DNA of 64,000 nt from positions 372,001-436,000 of the forward strand of contig CAVYZU010000012.1 in NCBI GenBank assembly GCA_963772965.1, read 5' to 3'. The notes beneath the pieces are model-generated. The model worked only from the letters and a program-made list of their open reading frames with translations, was not told where the DNA came from and ran no database searches. The position numbers and the translations under genes were made by a program. The DNA is from AP-15 sp963772965 (GTDB lineage: Bacteria; Pseudomonadota; Alphaproteobacteria; ATCC43930; CGMCC-115725). Of this stretch, positions 1 through 8,213 are shown one piece after another. Position 1 is the first letter of the stretch; each line of letters begins with the position of its first letter.

Positions 1-1050
1 TGGTTGTCCACGACCTTCGCCGTGCCGCTGCCGAGCCGTACTTCGCGAAGGGCGCTCAATGGGCCGACAGCCCGCGCGCGGTAGCCGAGGCCTCCGAGGT
101 CGTCTTCACCTCGCTCCCCGGTCCCCCCGAGGTCGAAGCGGTGGCGCTGGGCGACAACGGCTTGCTAAGCGGGATGAGCCGCGGCAAAGCTTATTTCGAC
201 CTGTCGACCAACTCGCCGACAGTCGTGCGCAGGATCAACGCCGCCTTTGCCGAACGTGACGTCTATATGCTCAACTCGCCGGTCAGCGGGGGGCCGCGCG
301 GCGCCCGGACCGGCAAGCTGGCGTTGTGGGTCGGCGGCGACGAACAAATCTTCAACCGCTACAAGACCGTGCTCGACGTGATGGGCGACAAGGCCCGCTA
401 TGTCGGCCCGATCGGCGCCGGCTCGGTCGCCAAACTAGTGCATAACGGCGCCGGCTACTGCATCCAGACCGCGCTTGCCGAAATGTTTACTGTCGGGGTC
501 AAGGCCGGGGTCGAACCATTAGCTTTGTGGGAAGCCGTGCGCGAGGGTGCGAGCGGAAGACGCCGCACCTTTGACGGTCTGATCGACCAGTTTCTGCCGG
601 GCACTTATGAACCCGCCGCCTTTGCGCTGCGGCTCGCCCACAAAGATATGTCGCTCGCTACCCAATTGGGCCGCGACTTCAACGTGCCGATGCGGATCGC
701 CAATTTGGCATTGGCCGAACTCTCGGAGGCGCTGAAATCGGGGCTGGGGCAACCGCAACTCGCGCTCGCCAATGGTGATCCAGCAGGAACGAGCCGGGGT
801 CGAAATCCGCGTCGACCCGAAACGCATCGAGGAAGTCGTTAAGCGAGATCAGGCGCTAGAGAGACCAGTGAGGGACCTCAACCTTTCGGCACGCACAACC
901 GATGCTCTTATGACCGCTAGCATCGCGCACATTGCTGACTTGGTGCGAAAGACCGAGGCCGACGTGCTGCGCACGCCCATGATCGGGCGTAACGGATTGG
1001 ACGAGATTAAGGAAGCGCTGGGCCAGCTCGGCCTGAACCTCAGCGCGTAA
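1..1050 (+). CDS. 3-hydroxyisobutyrate dehydrogenase-like oxidoreductase (5' partial, frameshifted) fused to an RNA polymerase alpha-CTD-like domain
   Basis: The gene enters from the left edge, so the Rossmann glycine loop is missing. The visible part has the beta-hydroxyacid dehydrogenase signatures: FDLSTNSP, SPVSGGPRGARTGKLAL and the catalytic-lysine helix GAGSVAKLVHNG. Reading is in frame 3 to about 738, then moves to frame 1, where GWGNRNSRSPM and QQERAGVEI continue the usual family C-terminus; one extra A in AAATCGG near 735-738 explains the break. The open frame does not stop there. It runs through a short linker into about 64 residues (856-1047) resembling the helix-hairpin-helix C-terminal domain of RpoA (RPVRDLNLSAR, DLVRKTEADVLRTP, LDEIKEALGQLGLNL). 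The dehydrogenase call is firm. The fusion is visible in sequence; its function is unknown. Confidence 0.8.
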
Positions 1051-1079
1051 CTCCGCCTCGTCGAGGGGACGCCTCCCGA

Positions 1080-1859
1080 TCAGCGGCCGGTGAATTTGGG
1101 CGACCGCTTTTCGCGGAAGGCGGCGACCCCTTCGGCGTTGTCGGCAGTCATGTGCAATTGCGGCTGAACCAGGCTTTCGAGATCGAGATAGTCCTCGAGG
1201 CTCGGGCCGACCGCGGCGTGAAACAGCTTTTTCGCCAGACCGAGAGCAAATGTCGGCGCCTCGGCCAAATCGGCGGCCAATTCTTCGGTCTTGGCGATCA
1301 GCTGGTCATCGTCGACGATATAGTTGATGAGACCCAGGGCTAGTGCCTCCTCCGCTTCGACAAACCGAGCGGTAAACACCAGCTCCTTGGCTTTCGCCAT
1401 TCCCAGCCGGCGGGTCAGGAACCAAATCGCGCCACCATCCGGGGCAAGCCCGATCCGCCGGAAGATCTGTGAAAAACGCGCGGTCCTCGACGCAACGACG
1501 AGATCGCAGGCAAGGGCGATGCTCCAGCCGATGCCGACCGCCGGACCGCGGACCGCGGCGATTGTTGGTTTCTCGATCGCGTGCAGCGCCCGGATAAAGG
1601 TGTGACCGCCCCGCTGCAGCCGCTGACGCCCGCCACGCAAATCGTGCTGCTGGCCGGCCATGCGGTCGACATCGGCGCCCGAGCAGAACCCCCTCCCTGC
1701 CCCAGTTACGACCACGACCCGGACGGAGTCGTCATAGCGCAACCGGGCGAAATGGTCGCACAGGCTCTGGCGCATTTCGACACTGAGCGCGTTCAACTTT
1801 TCCGGGCGGTTCAGCACGACCTTGGCGACAGCACCCTCGACCGTCAGATCAACCGACAT
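1080..1859 (-). CDS. enoyl-CoA hydratase/isomerase family protein
   Basis: 259 residues, the normal size for crotonase-fold enzymes, which hydrate or isomerise enoyl-CoA thioesters in beta-oxidation-like pathways. Visible signatures are NRPEKLNALS near the N-terminus, the oxyanion-hole segment GAGRGFCSGADV, the second loop GPAVGIGWSIALACDLV, and GLAPDGGA in the active-site region. An upstream in-frame start at 2027 would add 56 arginine-rich residues unlike the family, so the ATG at 1859 is preferred. The substrate cannot be assigned; the PDGGA motif resembles PaaG-like members. It is convergent with the dehydrogenase at the left edge and divergent from the VOC gene at 2044. Confidence 0.88.
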   Translation of the reverse strand: MSVDLTVEGAVAKVVLNRPEKLNALSVEMRQSLCDHFARLRYDDSVRVVVVTGAGRGFCSGADVDRMAGQQHDLRGGRQRLQRGGHTFIRALHAIEKPTIAAVRGPAVGIGWSIALACDLVVASRTARFSQIFRRIGLAPDGGAIWFLTRRLGMAKAKELVFTARFVEAEEALALGLINYIVDDDQLIAKTEELAADLAEAPTFALGLAKKLFHAAVGPSLEDYLDLESLVQPQLHMTADNAEGVAAFREKRSPKFTGR

Positions 1860-2043
1860 TTCCGCATTCCTCAAAATGAACCGGCGCCGATTATAGCGTC
1901 CGATTGCTGCACTCCAATCGGCGGCGTCGCTCACCGCGCCTTTAACGAGTCGTGACCCGGCCAATTCGGCGGGGCGGGATCGCACTCGGCAAATTGCGCC
2001 CGATATAACTGCTCGTAGCCACAGCAATCAGCAGGAGGACGGG

Positions 2044-2511
2044 ATGGCCGATAACACCCAGCAGCAGACCGCCGGCGAGAGGCCGCGGCTTGTTGGCATC
2101 AATCATGTGGCGCTCGAAGTTGGCGATATCGAAGAAGCCCTGGCCTTTTACGGCAAGATTTTCGATTTCACGCTGCGCGCCAAGCGGCCCGGCAACGCTT
2201 TTATCGAGCTTGGGGACCAATTCATCAATCTGATGCAGAATAGCGGCAGAAGCCCTGACCAGCGCCGGCATTTCGGCCTCGTGGTCGACGATCGCTCGCG
2301 GGTACGCGAATTGGTCAAAGCGGCGGGCGGCGAATTGCTGCCGGGGCAGTTTCTCGATTTTCTCGATCCCTGGGGCAACCGGGTCGAAGTCGTCGAATAT
2401 CGCGATATTCAGTTCACCAAGGCGCCGCACGTCATGAACGCGATGGGGCTCGACCGGACCAAGAGCGACAAGGCATTGCGCGAACTGGCAGACAAGGGCA
2501 TGGCGCCCTGA
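2044..2511 (+). CDS. VOC family protein (glyoxalase/dioxygenase fold)
   Basis: 155 residues with one vicinal-oxygen-chelate module: INHVALEVGDIEEALAFY starts the first beta-alpha-beta-beta-beta unit, RHFGLVVDD the second, and WGNRVEVVEY ends the fold. The His of NHV, His of RHF and Glu of VEVVEY sit where metal ligands are expected. An AGCAGGAGG Shine-Dalgarno lies 7 bases before the ATG. The reaction is unknown: VOC proteins include glyoxalases, dioxygenases and resistance proteins. It is followed at 34 bp by pyrophosphatase on the same strand, possibly one transcript. Three further VOC genes lie within 6 kb. Confidence 0.85.
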   Translation: MADNTQQQTAGERPRLVGINHVALEVGDIEEALAFYGKIFDFTLRAKRPGNAFIELGDQFINLMQNSGRSPDQRRHFGLVVDDRSRVRELVKAAGGELLPGQFLDFLDPWGNRVEVVEYRDIQFTKAPHVMNAMGLDRTKSDKALRELADKGMAP

Positions 2512-2545
2512 GCGCAGTGCGTCGGCCTCGAGCGGGAATAATGTC

Positions 2546-3076
2546 ATGGACCTGTCCAAGATCGCGGTCGGCCGGGCGCCGCCCTTTGACATCAATGTTG
2601 TTGTCGAAATCCCGCAGGGCGGCGAGCCAGTCAAATACGAGCTCGACAAGGAATCGGGCGCGCTGATGGTCGACCGGTTTCTCAACACCGCGATGTATTA
2701 CCCAGGTAATTATGGCTTTGTTCCCCACACCTTGGCCGAGGATGGAGACCCGATCGACGTGCTGATCGTCGGCACCGCGGCTATTGTGCCGGGAGCCGTA
2801 GTGCGCTGTCGCGCGGTCGGCGCCCTGATCATGGAGGACGAGAAAGGGCCGGATGAAAAGATCGTCGCCGTTCCGGTCGATGACCTCCATCCGTATTATG
2901 TCGACGTGCGCTCGTATCGCGATCTGCCGCCCAATTTGTGCAGCCAGATTGCCCACTTCTTCAGCCACTACAAGGATCTGGAAACCGGTAAATGGGTCAA
3001 GGTCGGCGACTGGGTGGAAGCCGATGACGCGGCGAAGCTGATCACAGCGGCGATCGCCCGCTGTGGCGATGGCTGA
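2546..3076 (+). CDS. ppa: inorganic pyrophosphatase (family I)
   Basis: 176 residues, the usual length of bacterial soluble pyrophosphatase, a cytoplasmic enzyme that hydrolyses PPi to two phosphates and so pulls biosynthetic reactions forward. Family landmarks are VVVEIPQGGEPVKYELDK at the N-terminus, YYPGNYGFVPHTL, the metal-binding core EDGDPIDVLI, and DEKIVAVPVDD followed by HFFSHYKDLE. All the acidic metal ligands expected around the D-x-D-P-x-x-D core are present. Start at 2546 gives the standard N-terminus. Confidence 0.96.
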   Translation: MDLSKIAVGRAPPFDINVVVEIPQGGEPVKYELDKESGALMVDRFLNTAMYYPGNYGFVPHTLAEDGDPIDVLIVGTAAIVPGAVVRCRAVGALIMEDEKGPDEKIVAVPVDDLHPYYVDVRSYRDLPPNLCSQIAHFFSHYKDLETGKWVKVGDWVEADDAAKLITAAIARCGDG

Positions 3077-3138
3077 ATCGCTTGGGCCGCAGACAATCGT
3101 GGGGTAGGATTCCGCCCTCATCAGCGGAGGAAGCCAGA

Positions 3139-3780
3139 ATGGCCAACGGTCTGTTGATCGCGGCATTTGATTTTTCCAATGTCGCCCAAGAGGAATTCAA
3201 CGACTGGTATGACTTAGAACACATCCCGGAGCGTCAGCGCGTACCGGGATTTCTGACCTTGCAGCGCTGGATCGGCACCGAGAACGACCGCCATTCGGTC
3301 GCGATCTACGATCTCGAGAGCCTTTCGGTTCTGCAAAGTCCTGCTTATCGCGCGATCGGCGGCGAAAATTTGTCGCCATGGTCAAAGCGGGTGACCGCGA
3401 AATGCCGGCGGCTGTTGCCACGGTTCGAGGGCGAGCAGATCCTGCCCGGCGACGCCACCGCGCCGCACGGTGCGAGCGGCTTGCTGCTGGTGGCGATGAC
3501 CCCGGCCCCAGCGCACGAGACCGAATTCAACGCCTGGTACGACACCGAGCACGTGCCGGCGCTGGCCCGTGTGCCGGGGGTGTTGAGCGCGCGCCGCTTT
3601 CGCGCCGAGGGCCATCCGAAATACGTGGCACTCTATCACCTGACCTCGCCCGAGGTGGTATCCGGGCCCGATTGGAAACGGGCCAGCAAGTCGACGCCAA
3701 TGCCGGCGCATATCCGGCCGCAGATCACCGATCGCGCCCGCCTCATCTGCCGCGCCTATCATCGCCATCCCCAGGGCTGA
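3139..3780 (+). CDS. duplicated dimeric alpha-beta-barrel (EthD/Dabb-like) protein
   Basis: 213 residues made of two similar halves of about 100 residues each: the first opens with LLIAAFDFSN and EFNDWYDLEHIPERQRVPG, the second with LLLVAMTPAP and EFNAWYDTEHVPALARVPG. The FNxWYDxEHxPxxxRVPG repeat is typical of ferredoxin-like dimeric alpha-beta-barrel proteins of the EthD/Dabb group, here as a tandem duplication in one chain. The ATG at 3139 follows GCGGAGGAAG; an upstream ATG at 3082 lacks a ribosome site and would add atypical residues. Function not known; related folds bind or degrade small hydrophobic compounds. Confidence 0.75.
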   Translation: MANGLLIAAFDFSNVAQEEFNDWYDLEHIPERQRVPGFLTLQRWIGTENDRHSVAIYDLESLSVLQSPAYRAIGGENLSPWSKRVTAKCRRLLPRFEGEQILPGDATAPHGASGLLLVAMTPAPAHETEFNAWYDTEHVPALARVPGVLSARRFRAEGHPKYVALYHLTSPEVVSGPDWKRASKSTPMPAHIRPQITDRARLICRAYHRHPQG

Positions 3781-3791
3781 GCACAGGGCGC

Positions 3792-4070
3792 TCAGCCGTA
3801 TTCGGGCAATTCGAGGCGATCTGCGAACATTTGCCTTATCATCAGATCACCGGCGAGCGGGACATCCAGCAGTCGGCTCAGCGCGTTGCGAACCGACAGT
3901 CCGAACTCGGTCCGGGGAGCGAGCTGGCGGGCGAAACCGAACGCCAGCCGCCGCGTGCGATCGATGAACGGCTTAAGCCGCGCCTGATATGCCGGGTAGG
4001 CGGCGCGAAAGTCGCCGCCGGCCCGACGCAGCTCGCCGGCGATAACTATGAGGATGTGGACGAGCAACAA
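3792..4070 (-). pseudogene. remnant: C-terminal end of a FAD-dependent aromatic-ring monooxygenase
   Basis: The minus-strand frame ending at 3792 reads like the last 80-90 residues of PHBH-type flavin monooxygenases: AGELRRAGGDFRAAY, YQARLKPFI, then LAPRTEFGLSVRNAL and a terminal LELPEY. In intact members this segment follows about 300 residues carrying the FAD-binding GxGxxG and DG motifs; no such sequence is found upstream, where the frame decays near 4050. I infer a deletion remnant. The residues before AGELRRAG (ILIVI) are poor matches, marking the likely breakpoint. A small independent protein cannot be excluded. Confidence 0.5.
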
Positions 4071-4310
4071 GTATGGGATGCAGATCGACCTGCCGCCGTT
4101 GCGCGCGGTGATTCAGCGCGAGCTGTTGGGTTCCGAGGAAGGCTGATCTTCCGGGTTCCTTAATGGCGACCGGGTAATCGTGTTGCAGACCAGCCGGCCC
4201 TCTCTCGACAAACTGCGATAGAGCGGTGTGCTCTTGACGGTTGCGCGCGCGGGAGCCTACACAGCGACATCTGCACTGTTGACAAGTGCAGAAGCTTAGG
4301 GAGATGGCAG
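4071..4310. other. intergenic region before the VOC gene
   Basis: No convincing gene. A 22-codon plus-strand frame from an ATG at 4078 to a TGA near 4146 has coding-like base use but matches nothing I recognise; it may be another relic at the monooxygenase breakpoint. A GGGAGATGGCAG ribosome site precedes the VOC start at 4311. Confidence 0.4.
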
Positions 4311-4784
4311 ATGGCGCGAATCAGGCATATCGCACTCGTGACTGACGATCCCGCAAAGACAGCAGAATTTTACAAAGAACATTTCGGCCTGACCGAACTG
4401 TACCGTCGGCCCGGCGACAGTGGTGAAAAGGGTGTTTGGCTCAGCGATGGCTATATTTACTTCGCTATTCTTAAACATGGCGAGCCAGGCGCACCCAAAC
4501 TTGGACCGGGGCAAACCTCGGACATCCGTGGCATTCACCACATCGGCTTTTATGTCGATGACGAGCAGGCAAAAGCGAAAGAACTCGAAGCGGCGAATTT
4601 CAAGCCGGTTCCGATCCCGAAAACCGAACGGGCCGAAACAACCCCGATGGGCGACGCGGTCAACCTAAAGTATCTCGGCCCGGATGAGGTGCAGATCGAC
4701 ATCCGCAGCCGCGGCTGGAACGAAGCGATAAGCTTTGCGATGGACCGGTTAGACCTCGCCCCAGTCAAAGAAGAAGCCTTGTAA
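4311..4784 (+). CDS. VOC family protein (glyoxalase/dioxygenase fold)
   Basis: 157 residues. It opens with RIRHIALVTDDPAKTAEFY, the usual first strand and helix of a VOC module, with the second module starting at IHHIGFYVDD. Candidate metal ligands are His in RHIA, His in IHHIG and a C-terminal acidic residue near EVQIDI. GGGAGATGGCAG precedes the ATG. It belongs to the same subfamily as the pair at 7766 and 8214 (shared RHIA...DP..AEFY opening and LSDG turn), so the three look like local paralogues. Substrate unknown. Confidence 0.82.
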   Translation: MARIRHIALVTDDPAKTAEFYKEHFGLTELYRRPGDSGEKGVWLSDGYIYFAILKHGEPGAPKLGPGQTSDIRGIHHIGFYVDDEQAKAKELEAANFKPVPIPKTERAETTPMGDAVNLKYLGPDEVQIDIRSRGWNEAISFAMDRLDLAPVKEEAL

Positions 4785-4906
4785 TCTGCTGCAAATTGGA
4801 TTCCGGCGAGCGTCCACAGCTCGCTGGATCACCGCGTCACCGCGATGCGAGTGAGTGCGACACTACGCGTGGGTATTTGTGACACGCCCCCACGCCCGCC
4901 TCGGCG

Positions 4907-5158
4907 TCAATACAGCCGCTCTCCGTTCTCAATCTGAATGTTAACGTCCGCTAAAAAAATCGGCAACCCGCCCTGTTTTTTCGGGTCCCACTCCTTGCGT
5001 ACCTGCTCTTCAACTGGAGCGCCGCTGTCGGTCGTTGGCTGCTGCGGCTGCTTTTCCGCGCTTTCAGGATCGAATACGTGCTCGACCAAGTGATCGATCG
5101 TCTCTCTTTCTGTTGGTTGTGGCTTTTGATCGGGATTGTCTGAGGGAAGTTTGTTCAT
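4907..5158 (-). CDS. hypothetical protein, 83 residues
   Basis: A small hydrophilic, Pro/Gln/Glu-rich protein with no signal peptide or membrane segment and no cysteine. A conventional ribosome site (GAGGAG, 8 bases before the ATG) on the minus strand supports real expression. The central half (EKQPQQPTTDSGAPVEEQVRKE) looks disordered; the C-terminus (LPIFLADVNIQIENGERLY) is more ordered. No family recognised. It stands alone, convergent with the VOC gene, and the DNA upstream of it is unusually AT-rich, as expected for a promoter. Confidence 0.6.
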   Translation of the reverse strand: MNKLPSDNPDQKPQPTERETIDHLVEHVFDPESAEKQPQQPTTDSGAPVEEQVRKEWDPKKQGGLPIFLADVNIQIENGERLY

Positions 5159-5393
5159 CTTGCTTGATCTCCTCGTTTTGCACGGGGTGATGTCTTGCGT
5201 ACGATTAATTTGTCAGAGTGGTTCCGTGCGAAATCAATCCTCTATTATAGGAATCACCGAACCGGAACGCAGCGATGTTTACCGGTGGTAGCCTTCGAGG
5301 TGCGCCAATCCCGTCGGGCGGCACAAAATTAGGTCAGCCGCCATCGATCGAGTCCGACATCCGACCGCAGTGTCCTCTCGCTAAGCAGTCATC

Positions 5394-7007
5394 TCACCAT
5401 GCGGCGGCCCAGCCGTCGCGGCGCGGGTCGGAGCCGGCGAGCAGCATGCCGCTCACCGCGTCACGGCGGATGATTTCGATGCTGCACGGGCCGTCGAGAT
5501 CGCCGACCGTGTTGAGCAAATGACCGCGGCGCGCGAGTTCGCGGCGCACCTCCTCCGGAAAGCGATGTTCGATGACGAGTTCGCTCGGGCCCTGATGCGG
5601 CCAGTTCGCGTATTGGCCGGAGACATGCGAGCTCCAGCGCGGCATCTCGGCGGCTTGTTGCGGATCAAGCCCGAAATCGATCATCGCGGTCAGCACTTGA
5701 AGGTTGACCTGCACCTGATTGTCAGCGCCGGGCGTGCCAAATACGCACCATAATTTGCCGTCCTTGAGCACGATTGGCGGGTTCATCGTGTGGCGCACGC
5801 GACGGCCTGGGACGAGCCGGTTCGGGTGGCCGGGTTCGAGATGCCAATACGCCATGCGGTTGTTCATCAGAATGCCGGTGTCGCCCGCGATGATTCCCGC
5901 GCCAAAGCCGCTGTTGATGCTCTGAATGCCGGAGACAGCGTTGCCCTCCCCGTCCGCGGTGCAGAAATAGGTCGTATCGCCGGCGGCGTCTTGCGCGTGG
6001 GCAATGGGTGCTGCGTGGCGCATGTCGACCCGGGCGGCGAGTTCGGCGGCGTATTCTGCGGAGAACAGCCGGTCGAAGGGCGGGTCGAAGGTGCGCGGAT
6101 CGCTGCCCCAACGCTCGCGGTCAGCAAAGGCGAGCTTTTTGGCCTCGATTTGAGCGTGCACCCAGTCCGCCGACATGAAGCCCATGCTTGCGAAATCGAA
6201 ATGTTCGACAATTTTCAGCTCTTGCAGCAATACAAATCCGGTTGAATTGGGCGGCGCTTCGAGCACGGTATAGCCGCGATAATCGACCGCGACCGGCTGT
6301 TGGTCCTCGGCGATGAATTCGGCGAGATCGTCCTCGCCGACCAGGGCGCCGGCAGCCTTGAGGCCGGCCGCAATCCGGCGCGCGAGCCGACCGCGGTAAA
6401 AGGCGTCGGCGCCGTCTGCGGCGATTTCTTCCAGCGTGCGGGCGAGATCCGGCTGCACAATCGCCTTTCCCAATGCCGGCGGCCGACCATCGTCAAGAAA
6501 CAGCGCGGTCGTGCGCGGATCGACCAGCAAAGTCGGGCGGTATTCCTCGGCAAAATGGCAATAGGCGCGGGTGGCGCCAAACCCGTCGCGGGCATAATTG
6601 ATCGCTTCGCCAAACAGATCGCGCCACGGCAGCCGGCCAAAACGCCGGTGCATCCGGTCGAGCGCGGAGACCATACCCGGCACCGACACCGATAATGGGC
6701 CGGTTCGCGGAATGCCGGCGGCGTAACGCTCGGGGGTTGCGGCCGCCGGTGCTGGCCCGGTGCCGTTGAACACGATTGCGCGGCCGGCAGCGGCATCGAA
6801 CACCTGATAAAAGGCGTCGCCGCCGAGACCCGACATCATCGGCTCGACAACCGAAAGGACGATCCCGGTTGCGACCGCGGCGTCGACGGCGTTGCCGCCG
6901 GCGCGCAACGCCGAGAGGCCGGCCTGTGCCGCGAGCGGATGATTGGCCGCGACCGCGCCGCGGCGTCCGATAATCAGCGGCCGATAGGCTCGCGTTTCGA
7001 CACCCAC
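5394..7007 (-). CDS. gamma-glutamyltransferase family protein
   Basis: 537 residues from a GTG at 7007 preceded by GGAG with 7-base spacing; the frame is open to 7196 but that extension is atypical. Gamma-glutamyltransferases are N-terminal nucleophile hydrolases that self-cleave and transfer gamma-glutamyl groups from glutathione-like compounds. Seen here: AAANHPLAAQAG and GGNAVDAAVAT at the start, GLGGDAFYQVF, and the autocleavage/nucleophile region GDTTYFCTADGEGNAVSGIQ followed by NSGFGAGI and TPGADNQVQ. No obvious signal peptide with this start, so a cytoplasmic acylase-like or GGT-like role is possible. Divergent from the small lipoprotein at 7087, with an 80-bp shared promoter interval. 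Confidence 0.88.
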   Translation of the reverse strand: MGVETRAYRPLIIGRRGAVAANHPLAAQAGLSALRAGGNAVDAAVATGIVLSVVEPMMSGLGGDAFYQVFDAAAGRAIVFNGTGPAPAAATPERYAAGIPRTGPLSVSVPGMVSALDRMHRRFGRLPWRDLFGEAINYARDGFGATRAYCHFAEEYRPTLLVDPRTTALFLDDGRPPALGKAIVQPDLARTLEEIAADGADAFYRGRLARRIAAGLKAAGALVGEDDLAEFIAEDQQPVAVDYRGYTVLEAPPNSTGFVLLQELKIVEHFDFASMGFMSADWVHAQIEAKKLAFADRERWGSDPRTFDPPFDRLFSAEYAAELAARVDMRHAAPIAHAQDAAGDTTYFCTADGEGNAVSGIQSINSGFGAGIIAGDTGILMNNRMAYWHLEPGHPNRLVPGRRVRHTMNPPIVLKDGKLWCVFGTPGADNQVQVNLQVLTAMIDFGLDPQQAAEMPRWSSHVSGQYANWPHQGPSELVIEHRFPEEVRRELARRGHLLNTVGDLDGPCSIEIIRRDAVSGMLLAGSDPRRDGWAAAW

Positions 7008-7086
7008 ATCAGTTCTCCGAAAATCCCCGTTCGGGGCATAATATCGAAGAAACGGCTGGACATCGACGAAACGGCTGGGAGCGAGG

Positions 7087-7263
7087 ATGGCCGAATATTC
7101 CAGGCACATTCGACGCCGCACCGCACATCGGGCGGCGGTGCTGGTTGCGCTGTTGCTACTGCTCGCCGGCTGCGCCGAGAACAGCGGCCAAGCCAATTCC
7201 GAGCATGACCGGGAGAGCGGGTTTTACGGCGGCGTAACCAGTGGCGGCGCCGGCGTGCCATGA
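7087..7263 (+). CDS. small lipoprotein, 58 residues
   Basis: ATG at 7087 follows GGGAGCGAGG. The peptide has an Arg/His-rich n-region, a hydrophobic stretch (VLVALLLLLAGC) and a canonical lipobox LAGC, so it should be lipidated at that Cys and membrane-anchored. The mature part is only about 29 residues, ending in GFYGGVTSGGAGVP. Tiny lipoproteins with a Gly-rich tail occur in related bacteria but I cannot name a function. It stops 14 bases before the preferred Nudix start and may be cotranscribed with it. Confidence 0.7.
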   Translation: MAEYSRHIRRRTAHRAAVLVALLLLLAGCAENSGQANSEHDRESGFYGGVTSGGAGVP

Positions 7264-7276
7264 AACCCGACCTACC

Positions 7277-7717
7277 GTGAAAAGTGTCAGAACGAGCTGC
7301 GGGGTCGTCGTCAGTGACGGCCACCAGCTTCTATTGGGTCACGCGACCCGTTCGCCGCGCTGGGATATTCCGAAAGGCGAAGCGGAGCCGGGCGAAAACT
7401 TTGTCACTGCAGCAGCCCGGGAATTGCGCGAGGAGACCGGCCTTTCAGTCGCCAAGGACGCGCTGACCCCGCTTGGGGTCCATGCCTATCTGCGCGGCAA
7501 GGATTTGGCATTGTTCGCGTGGACGCCCCCTGCCCTGCCCGATCCGAAGTCCCTCACTTGCGTTTCGAGCTTTACGCTTCCCACGGGAACCGTGTTGCCC
7601 GAATTCGACCGCTTCGCGCTGTTCTCGTGGGACGAGGCGCTGGGCCGGGTCGGCAAGAACATGGCCCGGGTTTTGGCCGAGATCGGCCCCGAAACGTTAT
7701 TGCGCGCTTCGAAATGA
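7277..7717 (+). CDS. Nudix hydrolase
   Basis: 146 residues from a GTG at 7277. The Nudix box is complete: G(5)E(7)REL(2)EE(1)G seen as GEAEPGEN followed by ARELREETGL, giving a Mg-binding site for cleaving nucleoside diphosphate-X substrates. WDIPKGEAEPGE is typical of small house-cleaning members. Start is uncertain: a GTG at 7241 lies inside the preceding lipoprotein gene, whereas 7277 gives VKSVRTSCGVVV, a normal first strand. The specific substrate cannot be told from sequence. Confidence 0.85.
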   Translation: MKSVRTSCGVVVSDGHQLLLGHATRSPRWDIPKGEAEPGENFVTAAARELREETGLSVAKDALTPLGVHAYLRGKDLALFAWTPPALPDPKSLTCVSSFTLPTGTVLPEFDRFALFSWDEALGRVGKNMARVLAEIGPETLLRASK

Positions 7718-7765
7718 TATGGCGGTCGTGCTAGGGTGCTCCAACTCAAACGCGAGGAGTCGCCC

Positions 7766-8191
7766 ATGCCCAAGCTGCGTCATATCGCTATTGCCGCCGA
7801 AGACCCGGAAGCAATGGCCGAGTTCTATAAAAAGGCCTTCGATTTCGTCGAGGTTGGCCGGCCCAACGGGGTGCTCGCCGATGGCGTGTTTTTGAGCGAC
7901 GGCACGCTCAACATGGCGATCCTCAAATTCAAGACCGACCAGCTCGGCAAGGGCATGGATTTTCGCGGCATCCATCATTTCGGGATTCTCGTCGAGGATG
8001 TCGACGAATTCTCCAAGAAACTCGAAAGCCTCGGCGCCCAGCATTACATCGACCAGGGTCAAGGCGGCCACCAAGCCGGCTATTTCGAAAAGAAATTCTA
8101 TGGCCCGGAACGGGTTTTGTTCGATATCGCCGAGCATGGCTGGGCCGGCGCCGAGCCCTTGCCCGAGCCGGTCAAAGAGGCGGCTGAATAA
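7766..8191 (+). CDS. VOC family protein, first of a tandem pair
   Basis: 141 residues from an ATG at 7766, eight bases after CGAGGAG. KLRHIAIAAEDPEAMAEFY begins the first VOC half; FRGIHHFGILVEDVDEF begins the second. It is clearly paralogous to the next gene: both share KLRHIAIAA.DP.AMA.FY.KAFDF, LKFKTDQLG.GMD-type and HHFGILVEDVDE segments. His residues in LRHI and IHHFG fit metal ligands. Tandem duplication suggests either a heterodimer or dose increase. Substrate unknown. Confidence 0.85.
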   Translation: MPKLRHIAIAAEDPEAMAEFYKKAFDFVEVGRPNGVLADGVFLSDGTLNMAILKFKTDQLGKGMDFRGIHHFGILVEDVDEFSKKLESLGAQHYIDQGQGGHQAGYFEKKFYGPERVLFDIAEHGWAGAEPLPEPVKEAAE

Positions 8192-8213
8192 CAACACCTA
8201 AAAGGAGAGTTCG

